The notes: generated by a model from the letters alone, not told the origin. 64,000 nt of DNA from JALHUB01 sp963719465 (GCA_963719465.1 OY970386.1:2250716-2314715), one strand, 5' to 3'; shown: positions 1-8,729, numbered from the stretch's first letter. Program-made: numbers and translations.

Positions 1-450
1 GAATGCCAGCCAGAAGGCCTCTGATTCGCTGCGGCCGAGACGCAGCATGGAGCGGTAGAGCAACACGGTGATGCCCAGGTCGGCGAAAATGTTGGGCCAG
101 CGAACCCAGGAGAAGAAGTGTGGCGCGGTGTTGTCGCCAAGCCAGGAGGCAAGAGCGATGATGTACATCTGGAACGGGAGATAGGGATGTCGGTCGGTGT
201 TGGCGTAGACGTCCTTGCCGGCGCGCACGAGGTTGCCGACGAGCTTGAACGACTCTGCGTCGTAGGCCAGGTCGCCGGCCGGCTCGGGGAATCGCACAAG
301 GAGGAACCAGCGGATGGCGAGCGCGAAGAACAGAAGAAGGGGAAGAGCGGGTCGGAACGGAGGCCAGCGCAGGTAAAGACCGACAAACGCGAAGGCGCAG
401 GCGGCCACGGGAATCAAGCTTATGTATTCGCTGAAAGTCCAAGAGTTCAT
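1..450 (-). CDS. Membrane glycosyltransferase, GT39/GT87-like (3' end outside window)
   Basis: The minus-strand frame is open from an ATG at 450 to the window edge (150 codons, no stop). The product begins MNSWTFSEYISLIPVAACAF and has two hydrophobic helices, then an acidic loop with D-x-x-SF followed by DVYANTDRHPYLPFQMYI. That loop resembles the first extracytoplasmic loop of polyprenyl-phosphate-sugar-dependent glycosyltransferases (PMT/GT87 type). This is a family-level inference from one loop; substrate and acceptor cannot be told. It lies downstream of dapF in the same direction, with about 67 bases between. The start is the first ATG and has no strong Shine-Dalgarno. Confidence 0.6.
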   Translation of the reverse strand, partial: MNSWTFSEYISLIPVAACAFAFVGLYLRWPPFRPALPLLLFFALAIRWFLLVRFPEPAGDLAYDAESFKLVGNLVRAGKDVYANTDRHPYLPFQMYIIALASWLGDNTAPHFFSWVRWPNIFADLGITVLLYRSMLRLGRSESEAFWLAF

Positions 451-517
451 TGGCGCTTGCGGTCCGCGTCAGCGTTCAAGGCCCTGAATCAAGCTCCCAG
501 CAACTCGACTCATGCCA

Positions 518-1372
518 TCAGGCACCTAGCCAGTCGCCCTCGAAGACCGTGACGGCGGGGCCGGTCATGAACACTTCGCCGGAGCCGTCCCACTCTAGGG
601 TGAGGGTGCCGCCGGGCAGAGTTATGTCTACTTTGTCGTCGACGAGGCGCTGGAGATGCGCGGCGACCATGACGGCCGAGGCGCCGGTGCCGCAGGCGAG
701 CGTCGGGCCGGCGCCGCGCTCCCAGACGCGCGCCTCGATGTGGGAGCGGTCGATGACGCGGGCGACTTCGAAGTTGACGCCGTGCGGGAAGAGCCTGTGG
801 TCGACGACGGACGGGGCGACTTCGGCCAGAGGGAAGGCGGCGACGGGACGCTCGGGGAAGAGAACGGCGTGCGGGTTGCCCATGGAGACGGCGGTCAGGG
901 GCAGGATGCCGCGCGAATCGCCGTGCTCGATCTCGATGGGGATGTTGATGAGCGGCGGATTGGCGTTGACGAGCACCGGTATCTCCTCCGGCGCGAAGCG
1001 GGGCATGCCCATGCCGACGCGGACGCGCTCAACGGTGTCAGCGTGGCGCTCGATCTGGAGCGTGAGGACGCCGGCGGCGGTCTCAACGTCGAAGCGGTCG
1101 TCTTTGGGCTGGAGGAGGCCGCGCTCGACGGCGTACTTGGCCAGGCAGCGGATGCCGTTGCCGCACATCTCGGGCTCCGAGCCGTCGGGGTTGAGGACGC
1201 GCATACGGACGGCGGCGCGGTCGGACGGCAGGATGAGCAGAAGGCCATCGGCGCCGATGCCGAAGTGGCGGTCGCAGACAGCGACGGCGAGTCGCGGCCA
1301 GTCGCGCTCGTCGCCCTTCGCCTCGACGAGGACGAAGTCGTTGCCCGTGCCGTGCATCTTGACGAAGCGCAT
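518..1372 (-). CDS. dapF: Diaminopimelate epimerase
   Basis: 284 residues. It interconverts LL- and meso-diaminopimelate in the lysine/peptidoglycan precursor pathway, in the cytoplasm. The N-terminus MRFVKMHGTGNDFV is the family hallmark. Both catalytic cysteine regions are visible: EPEMCGNGIRCLAKY near residue 75 and GPTLACGTGASAV near residue 225. The start is the ATG at 1372, which overlaps the stop of the upstream DinB gene (TGATG), so translation is probably coupled. A longer open frame running in from the DinB gene is caused by a frameshift there and is not a real fusion. Confidence 0.95.
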   Translation of the reverse strand: MRFVKMHGTGNDFVLVEAKGDERDWPRLAVAVCDRHFGIGADGLLLILPSDRAAVRMRVLNPDGSEPEMCGNGIRCLAKYAVERGLLQPKDDRFDVETAAGVLTLQIERHADTVERVRVGMGMPRFAPEEIPVLVNANPPLINIPIEIEHGDSRGILPLTAVSMGNPHAVLFPERPVAAFPLAEVAPSVVDHRLFPHGVNFEVARVIDRSHIEARVWERGAGPTLACGTGASAVMVAAHLQRLVDDKVDITLPGGTLTLEWDGSGEVFMTGPAVTVFEGDWLGA

Positions 1373-1849
1373 CAAGCGTTCTCCAGGGCGAGGTCGCGCG
1401 TGAGCTGCAGGTGGCCGAGATGGGTAGCGGCGTGCTCGACGACGTGAATGAGGGCCTCGCGGACGGAGATTCTCATAGGGCTGGCCTTCGCCCCAGAGGT
1501 CGGGCGCCGGGACAAGGCGTCGATCGAGGTCCGCGCTCGTGAGCGGCGCCAGGGCGGCTTCGATATCCTGCGCAAGCCGCTTCGCCTCGTCGACGAGAGC
1601 GGCGGCGCTGGGGCCGGAGGCGCGGAACTCGGCCGGGCGGTCGCGATTCATGGGCTGGCCGCAGGCGATGCCGAGCACCCAGGCGCGGGCGTTGCTGAGC
1701 GTGTGCGTCGCGATGGCGTAGGCACTATTGGCCTTTGGGACCGGAGGGCGCCAGTTGAGCTGCGATTCGCTAAGGCCCTGCAGTGTTTCGGCGATGCGAG
1801 CCAATAGCAAGCGGAGCATACCGCTGAACGTATCGACTTCGTTGTTCAT
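1372..1849 (-). CDS. DinB-family protein, interrupted by a one-base insertion
   Basis: The first part (from ATG 1849) reads LLLARIAETLQGLSESQLNW, typical of DinB/DUF664 four-helix proteins. The frame then shifts by one base near 1469-1480, and the C-terminal part continues as SVREALIHVVEHAATHLGHL and ends at 1372. With one base removed the protein is about 158 residues, a normal length, and its stop overlaps the dapF start. The start overlaps the miaA stop (ATGA). Members are often metal-binding enzymes or thiol transferases; the function here is unknown. The plus-strand shift site is GATTCT, as in three other shifted genes of the window, so an assembly error is likely. Confidence 0.7.
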
Positions 1850-2886
1850 TTTCCGAGCCTCTCTTTTATGAGCCGCGACGCCTGCTCGAAGGCGGTGGCG
1901 GCGTCGAGCCAGTGGATTCGCGGGTCATCGCGGCGGAACCAGGTGTACTGCATTCGCGCCACGCGATGCGTCTCCGTCTTCATGTTCGCCGCGACCTCGT
2001 CGAGCGAGATCTCGGCGTTGAGGTAGCGGATGACCTGCCGATAGCCGATGCCGGTCATGGGCGGCAGGTCGGAGCGGTAGCCCCGCGCCAGCAGCCCGCG
2101 CACCTCTTCGATGAGGCCGCCGGCAGTCCCACGGGCAAGCATTGCGTCGACGCGGTCGTCGATGCGGCGATAAAGCTCGGCGCGCGGCCAATCAGTGGCA
2201 AGGATAAGCGGCTGGAAGTCCGGCTGCAACTTCTCCCGCGAGGTGGCGCCGGTGGAGCGTTGTTGCAGCTCCAGGGCGCGGACGAGGCGGCGGACGTTGC
2301 GGGCGTCGACGCGGGAGGCGGCGTCGGGATCGAGGGCGAGAAGCTCACGGTAGAGGGCGTCGGGGCCTTCGCGGGCGGCGCGCTCTTCGAGCACACGTCG
2401 CAGATCGGTGTCGGGGGCGACGCGCGGCACCTGCCAGCCTTCGAGAAGGGCCCAGACGTACTGGCCGCTGCCCCCGACGAGAAATGGGGTCAAGCCGCGT
2501 CGCCAGATGTCGGCGAGGGCTGAGCGGGCGAGGTCGAGGTAGTGAGCCAAGCTGAACTCTTCGTTGGGGTTGACGACGTCGATGAGCCAGTGGCGGACGG
2601 TGGCGCGGTCCCCGGGCGTCGGCTTGGCGGTGCCGACGTCCAGGAAGCGGTAGACCTGGCGCGAGTCGGCGGAGACGATTTCGCCGTTGAAGGCGAGCGC
2701 GAGGCGGAGGGCTAGCTCGCTCTTGCCGCCGGCGGTGGGGCCGACGACGGCGATTAGCTGATCACGCTTCTGAGGGTTGAAGCCCTCAGCTTCCCCCGCA
2801 TCCTCATCCCCGGCGGGAGGACTTGAGTCCTCCCCTACGGGTATGGTGGCGGGGCGATTCGCTGAAAGGGCGGCGGCTCTGGGCAT
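1846..2886 (-). CDS. miaA: tRNA dimethylallyltransferase
   Basis: 346 residues. It transfers the dimethylallyl group to A37 of tRNAs that read UNN codons. The P-loop is VVGPTAGGKS, followed by NGEIVSADSRQVYR, GTAKPT and the GGSGQYVWALLEG segment; the C-terminal part has MTGIGYRQVIRYLNAE. The first 40 or so residues are not part of the family fold: they are encoded by a double palindromic repeat (2770-2839) lying inside the open frame. No other in-frame start codon is visible downstream of the repeat before the P-loop, so the ATG at 2886 is the only candidate. It starts 4 bases after the tpiA stop and overlaps the DinB start. Confidence 0.93.
   Translation of the reverse strand: MPRAAALSANRPATIPVGEDSSPPAGDEDAGEAEGFNPQKRDQLIAVVGPTAGGKSELALRLALAFNGEIVSADSRQVYRFLDVGTAKPTPGDRATVRHWLIDVVNPNEEFSLAHYLDLARSALADIWRRGLTPFLVGGSGQYVWALLEGWQVPRVAPDTDLRRVLEERAAREGPDALYRELLALDPDAASRVDARNVRRLVRALELQQRSTGATSREKLQPDFQPLILATDWPRAELYRRIDDRVDAMLARGTAGGLIEEVRGLLARGYRSDLPPMTGIGYRQVIRYLNAEISLDEVAANMKTETHRVARMQYTWFRRDDPRIHWLDAATAFEQASRLIKERLGK
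2770..2839. repeat. Double palindromic repeat inside the miaA 5' coding region
   Basis: Two hairpins: CTGAGGGTTGAAGCCCTCAG at 2770-2789 and GGGAGGACTTGAGTCCTCCC at 2815-2834, followed by CTACGG. The same pair in the same order occurs at 4922-4988. It encodes most of the nonhomologous N-terminal extension of MiaA. Confidence 0.85.
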
Positions 2887-2889
2887 CGC

Positions 2890-3657
2890 CTATTTTGTCG
2901 CGGAGATGCGGGCGGACTCGCTGACGATGCGGGCGAAGGAGTCGGCCTTGAGGCAGGCGCCGCCGACGAGCGCGCCGTCGATGTCGGGCTGGGCGATGAA
3001 CTCGGCGATGTTGTCGGGGGTGACGCTGCCGCCGTAGAGGATGCGCAGGGAATCGCCGCGAGCGGCGTCGAAGAGGGCGGCGACCTGGGAGCGGATAAGA
3101 GCGATGGCTTCGTTCGCCATGGGGCCGGTGGCCGCCTTGCCGGTGCCGATGGCCCAGACGGGCTCATAGGCGATGGCGAAGCCGGCCGGCAGGTCGACGC
3201 CGTCGAGGGCGGCGCGGGTCTGGCGGATGAGGACCTGGTTCGTCTGGCCGTCTTCTCGCTGCTGCTCGGTCTCGCCGACGCAGAGGATGGGGCGCAATCC
3301 GACGGCGAGGGCGGCTTCGACCTTTTTGTTCACCGTCTCGTCGGTCTCGCAGAAGTAGGCGCGGCGCTCGGAGTGGCCGATGATGACGAAGTCGACGAGG
3401 CCCTGGAGCATCGTCGGGCTCACTTCGCCGGTGAAGGCGCCCTGCGGCTGCCAGTAGAGGTTCTGGGCGCCGACCTTGATCGACGTGTCCTTCACTGATT
3501 CGGAGACGGTCATCAGGAACGGAAACGGCGGACAGAGGACCTTTTCAACGCCTTCAACGGCGTCGATGAGGTCGCGAACGCCGGTAGCGAGAGCCGGGGC
3601 GGTCTCAGCGTTGCAGTGCATCTTCCAGTTGCCGGCGATTATCGGTGTGCGTTTCAC
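2890..3657 (-). CDS. tpiA: Triosephosphate isomerase
   Basis: 255 residues. It interconverts dihydroxyacetone phosphate and glyceraldehyde 3-phosphate in glycolysis/gluconeogenesis. Visible are RTPIIAGNWKMHC at the N-terminus, the catalytic histidine in GHSERR (about residue 95), the catalytic glutamate in AYEPVWAIGTGKAAT (about residue 165) and the phosphate-binding LYGGSV. The start is taken as GTG at 3657, two bases after the apgM stop. Longer versions would overlap apgM and do not resemble the family. It sits with apgM and pgk in a glycolytic cluster. Confidence 0.95.
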   Translation of the reverse strand: MKRTPIIAGNWKMHCNAETAPALATGVRDLIDAVEGVEKVLCPPFPFLMTVSESVKDTSIKVGAQNLYWQPQGAFTGEVSPTMLQGLVDFVIIGHSERRAYFCETDETVNKKVEAALAVGLRPILCVGETEQQREDGQTNQVLIRQTRAALDGVDLPAGFAIAYEPVWAIGTGKAATGPMANEAIALIRSQVAALFDAARGDSLRILYGGSVTPDNIAEFIAQPDIDGALVGGACLKADSFARIVSESARISATK

Positions 3658-3659
3658 GG

Positions 3660-4862
3660 TCAGGCTCCGTACTTGGTGAGGCGCTGGGCGTTGGCGAGCG
3701 CCAGCGGCAGGACGGACGTGGCAGGCATGAGGCCGAGGCCGCCGGCGCGACAACTCGTCTCGTCGAAGGCTTCTACGCGGTCGGGGCGGCACCAGCGGCT
3801 GGCGAGAGCGAAGGGAACGGGGTGCCAGCTGTGACCGGCCAGCAGCGACGGGGTCGAGTGGTCGCCGCCGACCATGAGGACGTCGGGGTTCAGGCGGCGC
3901 AACAACGGGATAATGCCGTCGACCTCCTCCAGCGCGGCGACTTTGGCATTGTAGTTGCCGTCTTCGCCGCGGGAGTCGGTGGTCTTGTAGTGGATGAAGA
4001 AGAAATCGTAGTCCTGCCAGTGATCTTCCAGCGTGGCCACTTCGTCCTGGATGTTCATGCCGGTCGGCAGGACCGTCATGCCGACGAGCTTGGCCAGGCC
4101 ACGGTACATGGGGTAGACGGCGACGGCGGCGGCGTTGAGACCGAAGACATCGCTCACGTGCGGGATGTCCGGCCACCTGGAGAAGCCGCGCAGGAGCAGC
4201 CCGTTGGCGGGATGCTTATCGGCGAGAACCTTGGCGGCCTGGGCAACGAAGTCGTTCACGAGCTTTGCCGTTGCTTCAGCTTCCGGACGCTCCGCCTTCG
4301 CGGGCAGGGGCGGGACGCCGAGACGCTGCGGGTCGGTGTCGGCGATGGCGCCGTCGAGGCCTTTGCCGCGCAGGACGAGGAGAAAGCGGTGCTCGCGGAC
4401 GGGAAGGACGAACGCCTCGACGCCGCGCAGCGATAAGTTGCGGAGGTCTTCGCAGAGGGCGGTGCAGGTCTCGGTGCTGATGCGCCCGGCACGACGGTCG
4501 GTGATGCGGCCGTCGGAGCCGATGGTGCAGAAGTTGCCACGGGCGGCGAGGTCTTCGCGGCGGAGGTCGAAGTCGATTCCAAGGGCTTCGAGGACGCCGC
4601 GGCCGACCTTGTATTGCAGGGGGTCGTAGCCGAAGAGGGCGAGATGGCCGGGGCCGCTGCCGGGCGTGATGCCGATGCCGACGGGCACAGTGAGGCCGCA
4701 GACGCCGGCGGCGGCGAGGCGGTCGAGGTGGATGGTGTTCGCCTCCTCGAGCTCGGTGCGGCCGGTCTCGGGGCGGGGCAGGCCGCCGAGGCCGTCGATG
4801 ACGAGGAGGATGATCTTGGTGTCGTTCTTGACGACGAGCTCACGTATGAGGTCGAGGTCCAT
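3660..4862 (-). CDS. apgM: 2,3-bisphosphoglycerate-independent phosphoglycerate mutase, archaeal type
   Basis: 400 residues. It interconverts 3- and 2-phosphoglycerate. The alkaline-phosphatase-like fold is indicated by IILLVIDGLGGLPRP (metal-binding Asp), the loop GITPGSGPGHLALFGYDP with the serine expected to be phosphorylated, and metal ligands in FFIHYKTTDSRGEDG and MVGGDHSTPS. Length and motifs fit the ApgM family rather than the long GpmI type. It starts at ATG 4862 and is followed within two bases by tpiA. Confidence 0.92.
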   Translation of the reverse strand: MDLDLIRELVVKNDTKIILLVIDGLGGLPRPETGRTELEEANTIHLDRLAAAGVCGLTVPVGIGITPGSGPGHLALFGYDPLQYKVGRGVLEALGIDFDLRREDLAARGNFCTIGSDGRITDRRAGRISTETCTALCEDLRNLSLRGVEAFVLPVREHRFLLVLRGKGLDGAIADTDPQRLGVPPLPAKAERPEAEATAKLVNDFVAQAAKVLADKHPANGLLLRGFSRWPDIPHVSDVFGLNAAAVAVYPMYRGLAKLVGMTVLPTGMNIQDEVATLEDHWQDYDFFFIHYKTTDSRGEDGNYNAKVAALEEVDGIIPLLRRLNPDVLMVGGDHSTPSLLAGHSWHPVPFALASRWCRPDRVEAFDETSCRAGGLGLMPATSVLPLALANAQRLTKYGA

Positions 4863-4880
4863 GGCGTCTCCTGGCTCGAC

Positions 4881-4988
4881 GCCGAGACTGGAAGGTCTCG
4901 GCTGCGTTAGATCTTACAGTTCTGCGGGTTGAAACCCGCAGCCTTCCCCTATCCCCACCCCGGCGGGAGGACTTTAGTCCTCCCCTAC
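4881..4988. repeat. Three palindromic repeats between apgM and pgk
   Basis: Hairpins at 4881-4902 (GCCGAGACTGGAAGGTCTCG core), 4922-4941 (CTGCGGGTTGAAACCCGCAG) and 4965-4984 (GGGAGGACTTTAGTCCTCCC), the last followed by CTAC. The 176-base gap between the apgM start and the pgk stop is mostly made of these repeats. Confidence 0.85.
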
Positions 4989-5038
4989 AATCGTCCATTT
5001 GCGGTTCGCAGATTTACGAATGCCGGATATCGGATGCG

Positions 5039-6238
5039 TCATTTCTTGTCCATGAGGGCGGCGACGCCGGGAAGGGTCTTTCCTTCCAGGAACTCCAGCG
5101 TGGCGCCGCCGCCGGTTGAGACGTGGGTGAACTTGTCGGTCAGGCCGGCCTGGTCGATGAGGGCGACGGTCTCGCCGCCGCCGACGATGGTCGTCGCGTT
5201 CTTGAGGTTCGCCAGGGCTTCGGCCAGGGCGAGCGAGCCTTTGGCGAAGGCCGGGTATTCGGCGATGCCGACGGGGCCGTTCCAGATGACCGTCATGCAG
5301 TCCTCCAGCGCGTCGCTGAAGGCGGAGACGGTGGCGGGGCCGATGTCGACGATGCGCAGCTCGGCCGGTATGTCCTCAACGTCCACGGTTTCGGACATGG
5401 CGTCCTCGGCGATGCGGTCGGCGACGACAACGTCCTCGGGCAGGAAGATCGGCACGCCTTTGTCGTCGGCCTGGCGCATGAGGTCGCTGGCGGTGTGGAG
5501 TTGCTCGTCTTCGACCAGAGACTGGCCGACCTCGACGCCGTTGGCCTTGAGGAGGGTCGAGGCCATGCCGCCGCCGATGAGCAGGCAGTCGATGCGCTCC
5601 AGCAGGTTGCGGAGGACGCCGATTTTCGTGCTGATCTTGGCGCCGCCGATTATGGCCGCGAAGGGCCGGGAGGGGTTGTTGAGAGCCTTGTCCAGGTAGT
5701 CGATCTCCTTCTCCATGAGGAGGCCGGCGACGGCAGGCAGGTAGGCAGCGACGCCGGCGGTAGAGGCGTGGGCGCGATGGGCGGTGCCAAAGGCGTCGTT
5801 GACGAAGATGTCGGCGAGCTCTGCCAGGGCGTGCGACATCTTGGGGTCGTTCGCCTCTTCTTCGGGGAAGAAGCGGACGTTCTCCAGGAGGACGACGTCG
5901 CCGGGCTTCATCGCCTGTGTCACTTCGACGGCCTTGGGCCCGATCACGTGATAGAGCGTCTGCACCGGCGCGCCAAGAAGCTGGCTGAGGCGGTCGCCGA
6001 TGCCGACGCGAGACATGCGCAGATCTTCGACGACTTTGCCGTCAGGCCGGTCGAGGTGGGAGCAGAGGATGACTTTGGCGCCGTGGTCGCGCAGGTACTG
6101 GATGGTCGGGATGGCGGCGCGCAGGCGGGAGTCATCGAGGATGCGGAAGGTGGTCTTGTCGAACGGAACGTTGAAGTCGACGCGGACGAGGACGCGCTTG
6201 CCCTGAACGTCGATGTCGCGGACGGTCATCTTGTTCAT
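5039..6238 (-). CDS. pgk: Phosphoglycerate kinase
   Basis: 399 residues, the normal length. It transfers phosphate from 1,3-bisphosphoglycerate to ADP. The N-domain has KRVLVRVDFNVP, the hinge and substrate region has LLENVRFFPEE and NDAFGTAHRAHAS, and the nucleotide domain has AAIIGGAKISTKIGVL, TVIWNGPVGI and VGGGETVALI, ending in the STGGGA(T)LEFLEG motif. A GGAGGG Shine-Dalgarno lies about six bases before ATG 6238. A second methionine at codon 4 is possible. It is upstream of apgM-tpiA but separated from them by repeats. Confidence 0.96.
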   Translation of the reverse strand: MNKMTVRDIDVQGKRVLVRVDFNVPFDKTTFRILDDSRLRAAIPTIQYLRDHGAKVILCSHLDRPDGKVVEDLRMSRVGIGDRLSQLLGAPVQTLYHVIGPKAVEVTQAMKPGDVVLLENVRFFPEEEANDPKMSHALAELADIFVNDAFGTAHRAHASTAGVAAYLPAVAGLLMEKEIDYLDKALNNPSRPFAAIIGGAKISTKIGVLRNLLERIDCLLIGGGMASTLLKANGVEVGQSLVEDEQLHTASDLMRQADDKGVPIFLPEDVVVADRIAEDAMSETVDVEDIPAELRIVDIGPATVSAFSDALEDCMTVIWNGPVGIAEYPAFAKGSLALAEALANLKNATTIVGGGETVALIDQAGLTDKFTHVSTGGGATLEFLEGKTLPGVAALMDKK

Positions 6239-6399
6239 CGGTTCCCTCCGTCGAGCGCCGGGTCCTCTGGCCTGTCCTCAGACTAAAGGTTGAGGAACGG
6301 GAGTGCAAGATTCGAGTTTTCGTCACCGCGCCCTATGAAGGACGCGGCATCGGATCCGGCCCCGATCACGGCGGGTGATCAAGGTATAAGAGCAGCACC

Positions 6400-6495
6400 G
6401 AGGGTTGAATACCCTCAGCCCTGGTTGAAGACCCTCCGCGTAAGGGCAGGTACGGAAAACGGCACTAAGGGTTGAAAACCCTCAGCCTACGGGGG
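6400..6495. repeat. Cluster of GGGTTGAA-CCC palindromic repeats
   Basis: Complete hairpins at 6400-6416 (GAGGGTTGAATACCCTC) and 6468-6482 (AGGGTTGAAAACCCT), with a partial copy GGTTGAAGACC between them; the last is followed by CAGCCTACGGGG. They fill the gap between the pgk start and the next minus-strand gene. Confidence 0.8.
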
Positions 6496-6516
6496 AGAGC
6501 AGCAGGGTCGACCAGA

Positions 6517-7548
6517 CTACGATTCGCGATAGACGAAGTGGCGGGCGAGGCGCTGGAGGTCGAGGCGGGGTCCGGGCGTCAGCTCCAGGGCGTCGAGCAG
6601 GCGGAGGGCCTCGGCGGCGAGGCGCTCGGCGGTCGCCTGGGAGCGATCGCGGGCGCGTGCGCGGTCGAGGATGGTGACGACGGTGGCCACGTCATCGTCG
6701 GCGAGCGCGGTGCGGGCGTAGAGGGCGCGCAGGGCGGCGCGGTCAGACGGCGAGGCGTTTTCGAGGGCGTAGACGATGGGGAAGGACTTCTTGCGGGCGC
6801 GAATGTCGTCGCCGGCGGGCTTGCCGGTGGCGGCCGTCTCGCCCCAGATGCCGAGGACGTCGTCGCGGACCTGGAAGGCGAGACCGAGCTTCTCGCCGAG
6901 CTGCTCGAAGGCGCTCACGACGGCCGGCGGGGCTTCGCCGACGAGGGCGCCGCAGGCCGCGGAGGCGGCGATAAGGGCGGCGGTCTTGCCGGTAGCCATT
7001 GCGAAGTAGTCGTCGACGGACGGATCGAGGCGCTTCTCCAACGCGAGGTCGAGGTACTGGCCTTCGCAGAGGCGGAGGCAAGCGGCGTCGAGCAGGCGGG
7101 AGACGGCGGCGAAGCGCTGCGCGTCCATGCCGGTGTCGAGCAGGCGGTGGAGGGCGACGTGGGCGAGGGCGAACATGCCGTCGCCGGCGTTGACGGCGAG
7201 GGGGACGCCGAAGGCCTGCCAGAGGGCGTCGCGGCCATGACGGCGGGGGCTCTGGTCTTCGATATCGTCGTGGATGAGGCTGAAGTTGTGCAGAAGCTCG
7301 ATGGCGGCGGCCAGGGGAAGCGCGGCCTCAACGTCGCCGCCGACAGCTTCGCAGGTGCAAAGACAGAGAAGCGGGCGGATGAGCTTGCCGCGAAGGGATT
7401 CCTCGCCGTCCTGCCAGCCGAGGTGATAGCGCATGAGGTCGTAATGCGGGAGGTCGCGCCCTTCGAAGACGCGGCGAAGCTCAGCCTGGATGAGCGGGCC
7501 TAGACGAGTGAGGAGCGGTTTGAGCGAGGCTTCTTCGTCGGCCGTCAT
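6517..7548 (-). CDS. Polyprenyl diphosphate synthase (GGPP/FPP synthase family)
   Basis: 343 residues. It condenses isopentenyl diphosphate with an allylic diphosphate. The first aspartate-rich motif is SLIHDDIEDQSPRRHG, with the GKLIRP region upstream. The second is DDVLGIWGETAATGKPAGDD, the DDxxGxWG form common in actinobacterial-type geranylgeranyl synthases, in which the last Asp of DDxxD is replaced by Gly. The residues before the first motif are ELLHNFS, without bulky aromatics close to the DDxxD, which suggests a longer product, but chain length cannot be fixed. It lies 18 bases downstream of rpiB and is probably in its operon. Confidence 0.9.
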   Translation of the reverse strand: MTADEEASLKPLLTRLGPLIQAELRRVFEGRDLPHYDLMRYHLGWQDGEESLRGKLIRPLLCLCTCEAVGGDVEAALPLAAAIELLHNFSLIHDDIEDQSPRRHGRDALWQAFGVPLAVNAGDGMFALAHVALHRLLDTGMDAQRFAAVSRLLDAACLRLCEGQYLDLALEKRLDPSVDDYFAMATGKTAALIAASAACGALVGEAPPAVVSAFEQLGEKLGLAFQVRDDVLGIWGETAATGKPAGDDIRARKKSFPIVYALENASPSDRAALRALYARTALADDDVATVVTILDRARARDRSQATAERLAAEALRLLDALELTPGPRLDLQRLARHFVYRES

Positions 7549-7566
7549 TCGACGGTCCTTTCGCAG

Positions 7567-8019
7567 CTAGGCTTCGTCGTGGCGGGCCTCGAGCGCGTCG
7601 ATCTTGGCGAGCCGGCGGGCGTGGCGGCCGCCTTCGAACTCAGCGGCGAGGAAGGCGTCGACGACCTCGCAGGCAACGCCTTCACCGATGCACCAGGCGC
7701 CGAGGCAGAGGACGTTGGCGTTGGTGTGCTGGCGGGCGCGGGCAGCGGCGAAGGTATCGTGGCAGAGGCCGGCGCGGATGCCGCGGACCTTGTTGGCGCA
7801 GATGGACATGCCGACGCCGGTGCTGCAGATGAGGACGCCAAGGTCGGCCTGTTCGCCGGCGACGGCGAGGGAGAGCGGGATAGCGACGTCGGTGTAATCG
7901 ACGGGCTCTTCGCTCATGCAGCCGAAGTCCTGGACGACGTGCGAGGCCGCCGCGAGGTGCTGCATGAGGGCGAGCTTCAGCCGGTAGCCGCGGTGGTCGC
8001 AGCCGATGGCGATGCGCAT
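7567..8019 (-). CDS. rpiB: Ribose-5-phosphate isomerase B
   Basis: 150 residues. It interconverts ribose 5-phosphate and ribulose 5-phosphate. The product begins MRIAIGCDHRGYRLK and has DFG, then LICSTGVGMSICANKVRGIR with the catalytic cysteine, and the RQHTNANVLCLGA signature. The start at 8019 is two bases from the stop of the Sua5 gene. RpiB-type folds also act on allose phosphate; the context gives no reason to prefer that. Confidence 0.94.
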   Translation of the reverse strand: MRIAIGCDHRGYRLKLALMQHLAAASHVVQDFGCMSEEPVDYTDVAIPLSLAVAGEQADLGVLICSTGVGMSICANKVRGIRAGLCHDTFAAARARQHTNANVLCLGAWCIGEGVACEVVDAFLAAEFEGGRHARRLAKIDALEARHDEA

Positions 8020-8020
8020 T

Positions 8021-8668
8021 CTAGTCGCCTCCGAGTTGGAATTTGACGCCGGCCGCCGCTTCCAGCTGTTCGCGGGAGATAGCGCCGGGGCGCAAGATAC
8101 GGGGCGGCGTCGCCGTCAGGTCGAGCACCGTCGATTCGACGCCGATGGGCGCGGGGCCGGCGTCGATGATTATGTCTACTTCGTCGCCGAGCTGGGCTGC
8201 CACCTCAGCGGCGGTGCGCGGCGGTGGCTCGGCGGAGCGGTTGGCGCTGGTGCCGGTGATTGGCCTTTCGAGCAGCCCGATGAGGGCGAGGGGGGCCGGG
8301 TGGTCGGGTGCACGAAGGGCGATCGTGTCGCCGCCGGCGAGGGCGAGCGAGTGGAAGGCGTCGGCGCGGCGCAAGACGAGGGTGAGAGGGCCGGGCCAGA
8401 AGCGCCGAGCTAACGTTAACGCTAAATCCGGCACGCCTTCGGTCAATTCCCTTGCCTGGGTGATGTCCGCGACGAGAATCGGCAGAGGGGCATCGAGTGG
8501 CCGCCTTTTGGCTTCGTATAGCCTGCGCACAGCGTCGTCGTTTGTGGCGTCGGCGCCGAGGGCGTAGAGGGTGTCGGTTGGAAATGCCACCAGTTTTCCC
8601 CGCCTGAGAGAGTCGACGGCGGCGGTCAAGGCCGCGTCGGGAGATTCGCTCCAACTGAAAATGCGCAT
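8021..8668 (-). CDS. L-threonylcarbamoyladenylate synthase, Sua5/YwlC/YrdC type
   Basis: 215 residues from ATG 8668. It makes threonylcarbamoyl-AMP for the t6A37 tRNA modification. Family motifs: GKLVAFPTDTLYALGADA, RLYEAKRRP (the KxR region), PGPLTLVL, TIALRAPDHP and ITGTSANRS. The open frame extends upstream to 8770 but that part is unlike the family and covers a hairpin and the guaA promoter region, so the ATG at 8668 was chosen. The short form lacks the extra C-terminal Sua5 domain. Confidence 0.9.
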   Translation of the reverse strand: MRIFSWSESPDAALTAAVDSLRRGKLVAFPTDTLYALGADATNDDAVRRLYEAKRRPLDAPLPILVADITQARELTEGVPDLALTLARRFWPGPLTLVLRRADAFHSLALAGGDTIALRAPDHPAPLALIGLLERPITGTSANRSAEPPPRTAAEVAAQLGDEVDIIIDAGPAPIGVESTVLDLTATPPRILRPGAISREQLEAAAGVKFQLGGD

Positions 8669-8680
8669 AGGCAAAAATAT

Positions 8681-8729
8681 AAAAGGGAAGCTCCCTTTTC
8701 TTGACGGCAGTATAGCACGCTGGTATGGT
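8681..8729 (+). promoter_or_regulatory. Hairpin and sigma70-type promoter upstream of guaA
   Basis: A hairpin with arms AAAAGGGA/TCCCTTTT at 8681-8699 is followed directly by TTGACG (8701-8706), a 17-base spacer and TATGGT (8724-8729). This fits a promoter reading toward guaA. The hairpin lies between the divergent Sua5 and guaA genes. Confidence 0.55.

Noticed and set aside
518..1849. A 443-residue DinB-DapF fusion protein
   Set aside because: The DinB C-terminus continues in another frame and ends exactly at the dapF start (TGATG); the fusion arises from one extra base.
5123..6286. Long antisense frames over pgk and other minus-strand genes (also 3645-4436, 6472-7503, 28585-29760, 31008-32207)
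   Set aside because: GC-rich third-position shadows of well-recognised genes with repetitive Gly/Ala/Val/Asp composition.
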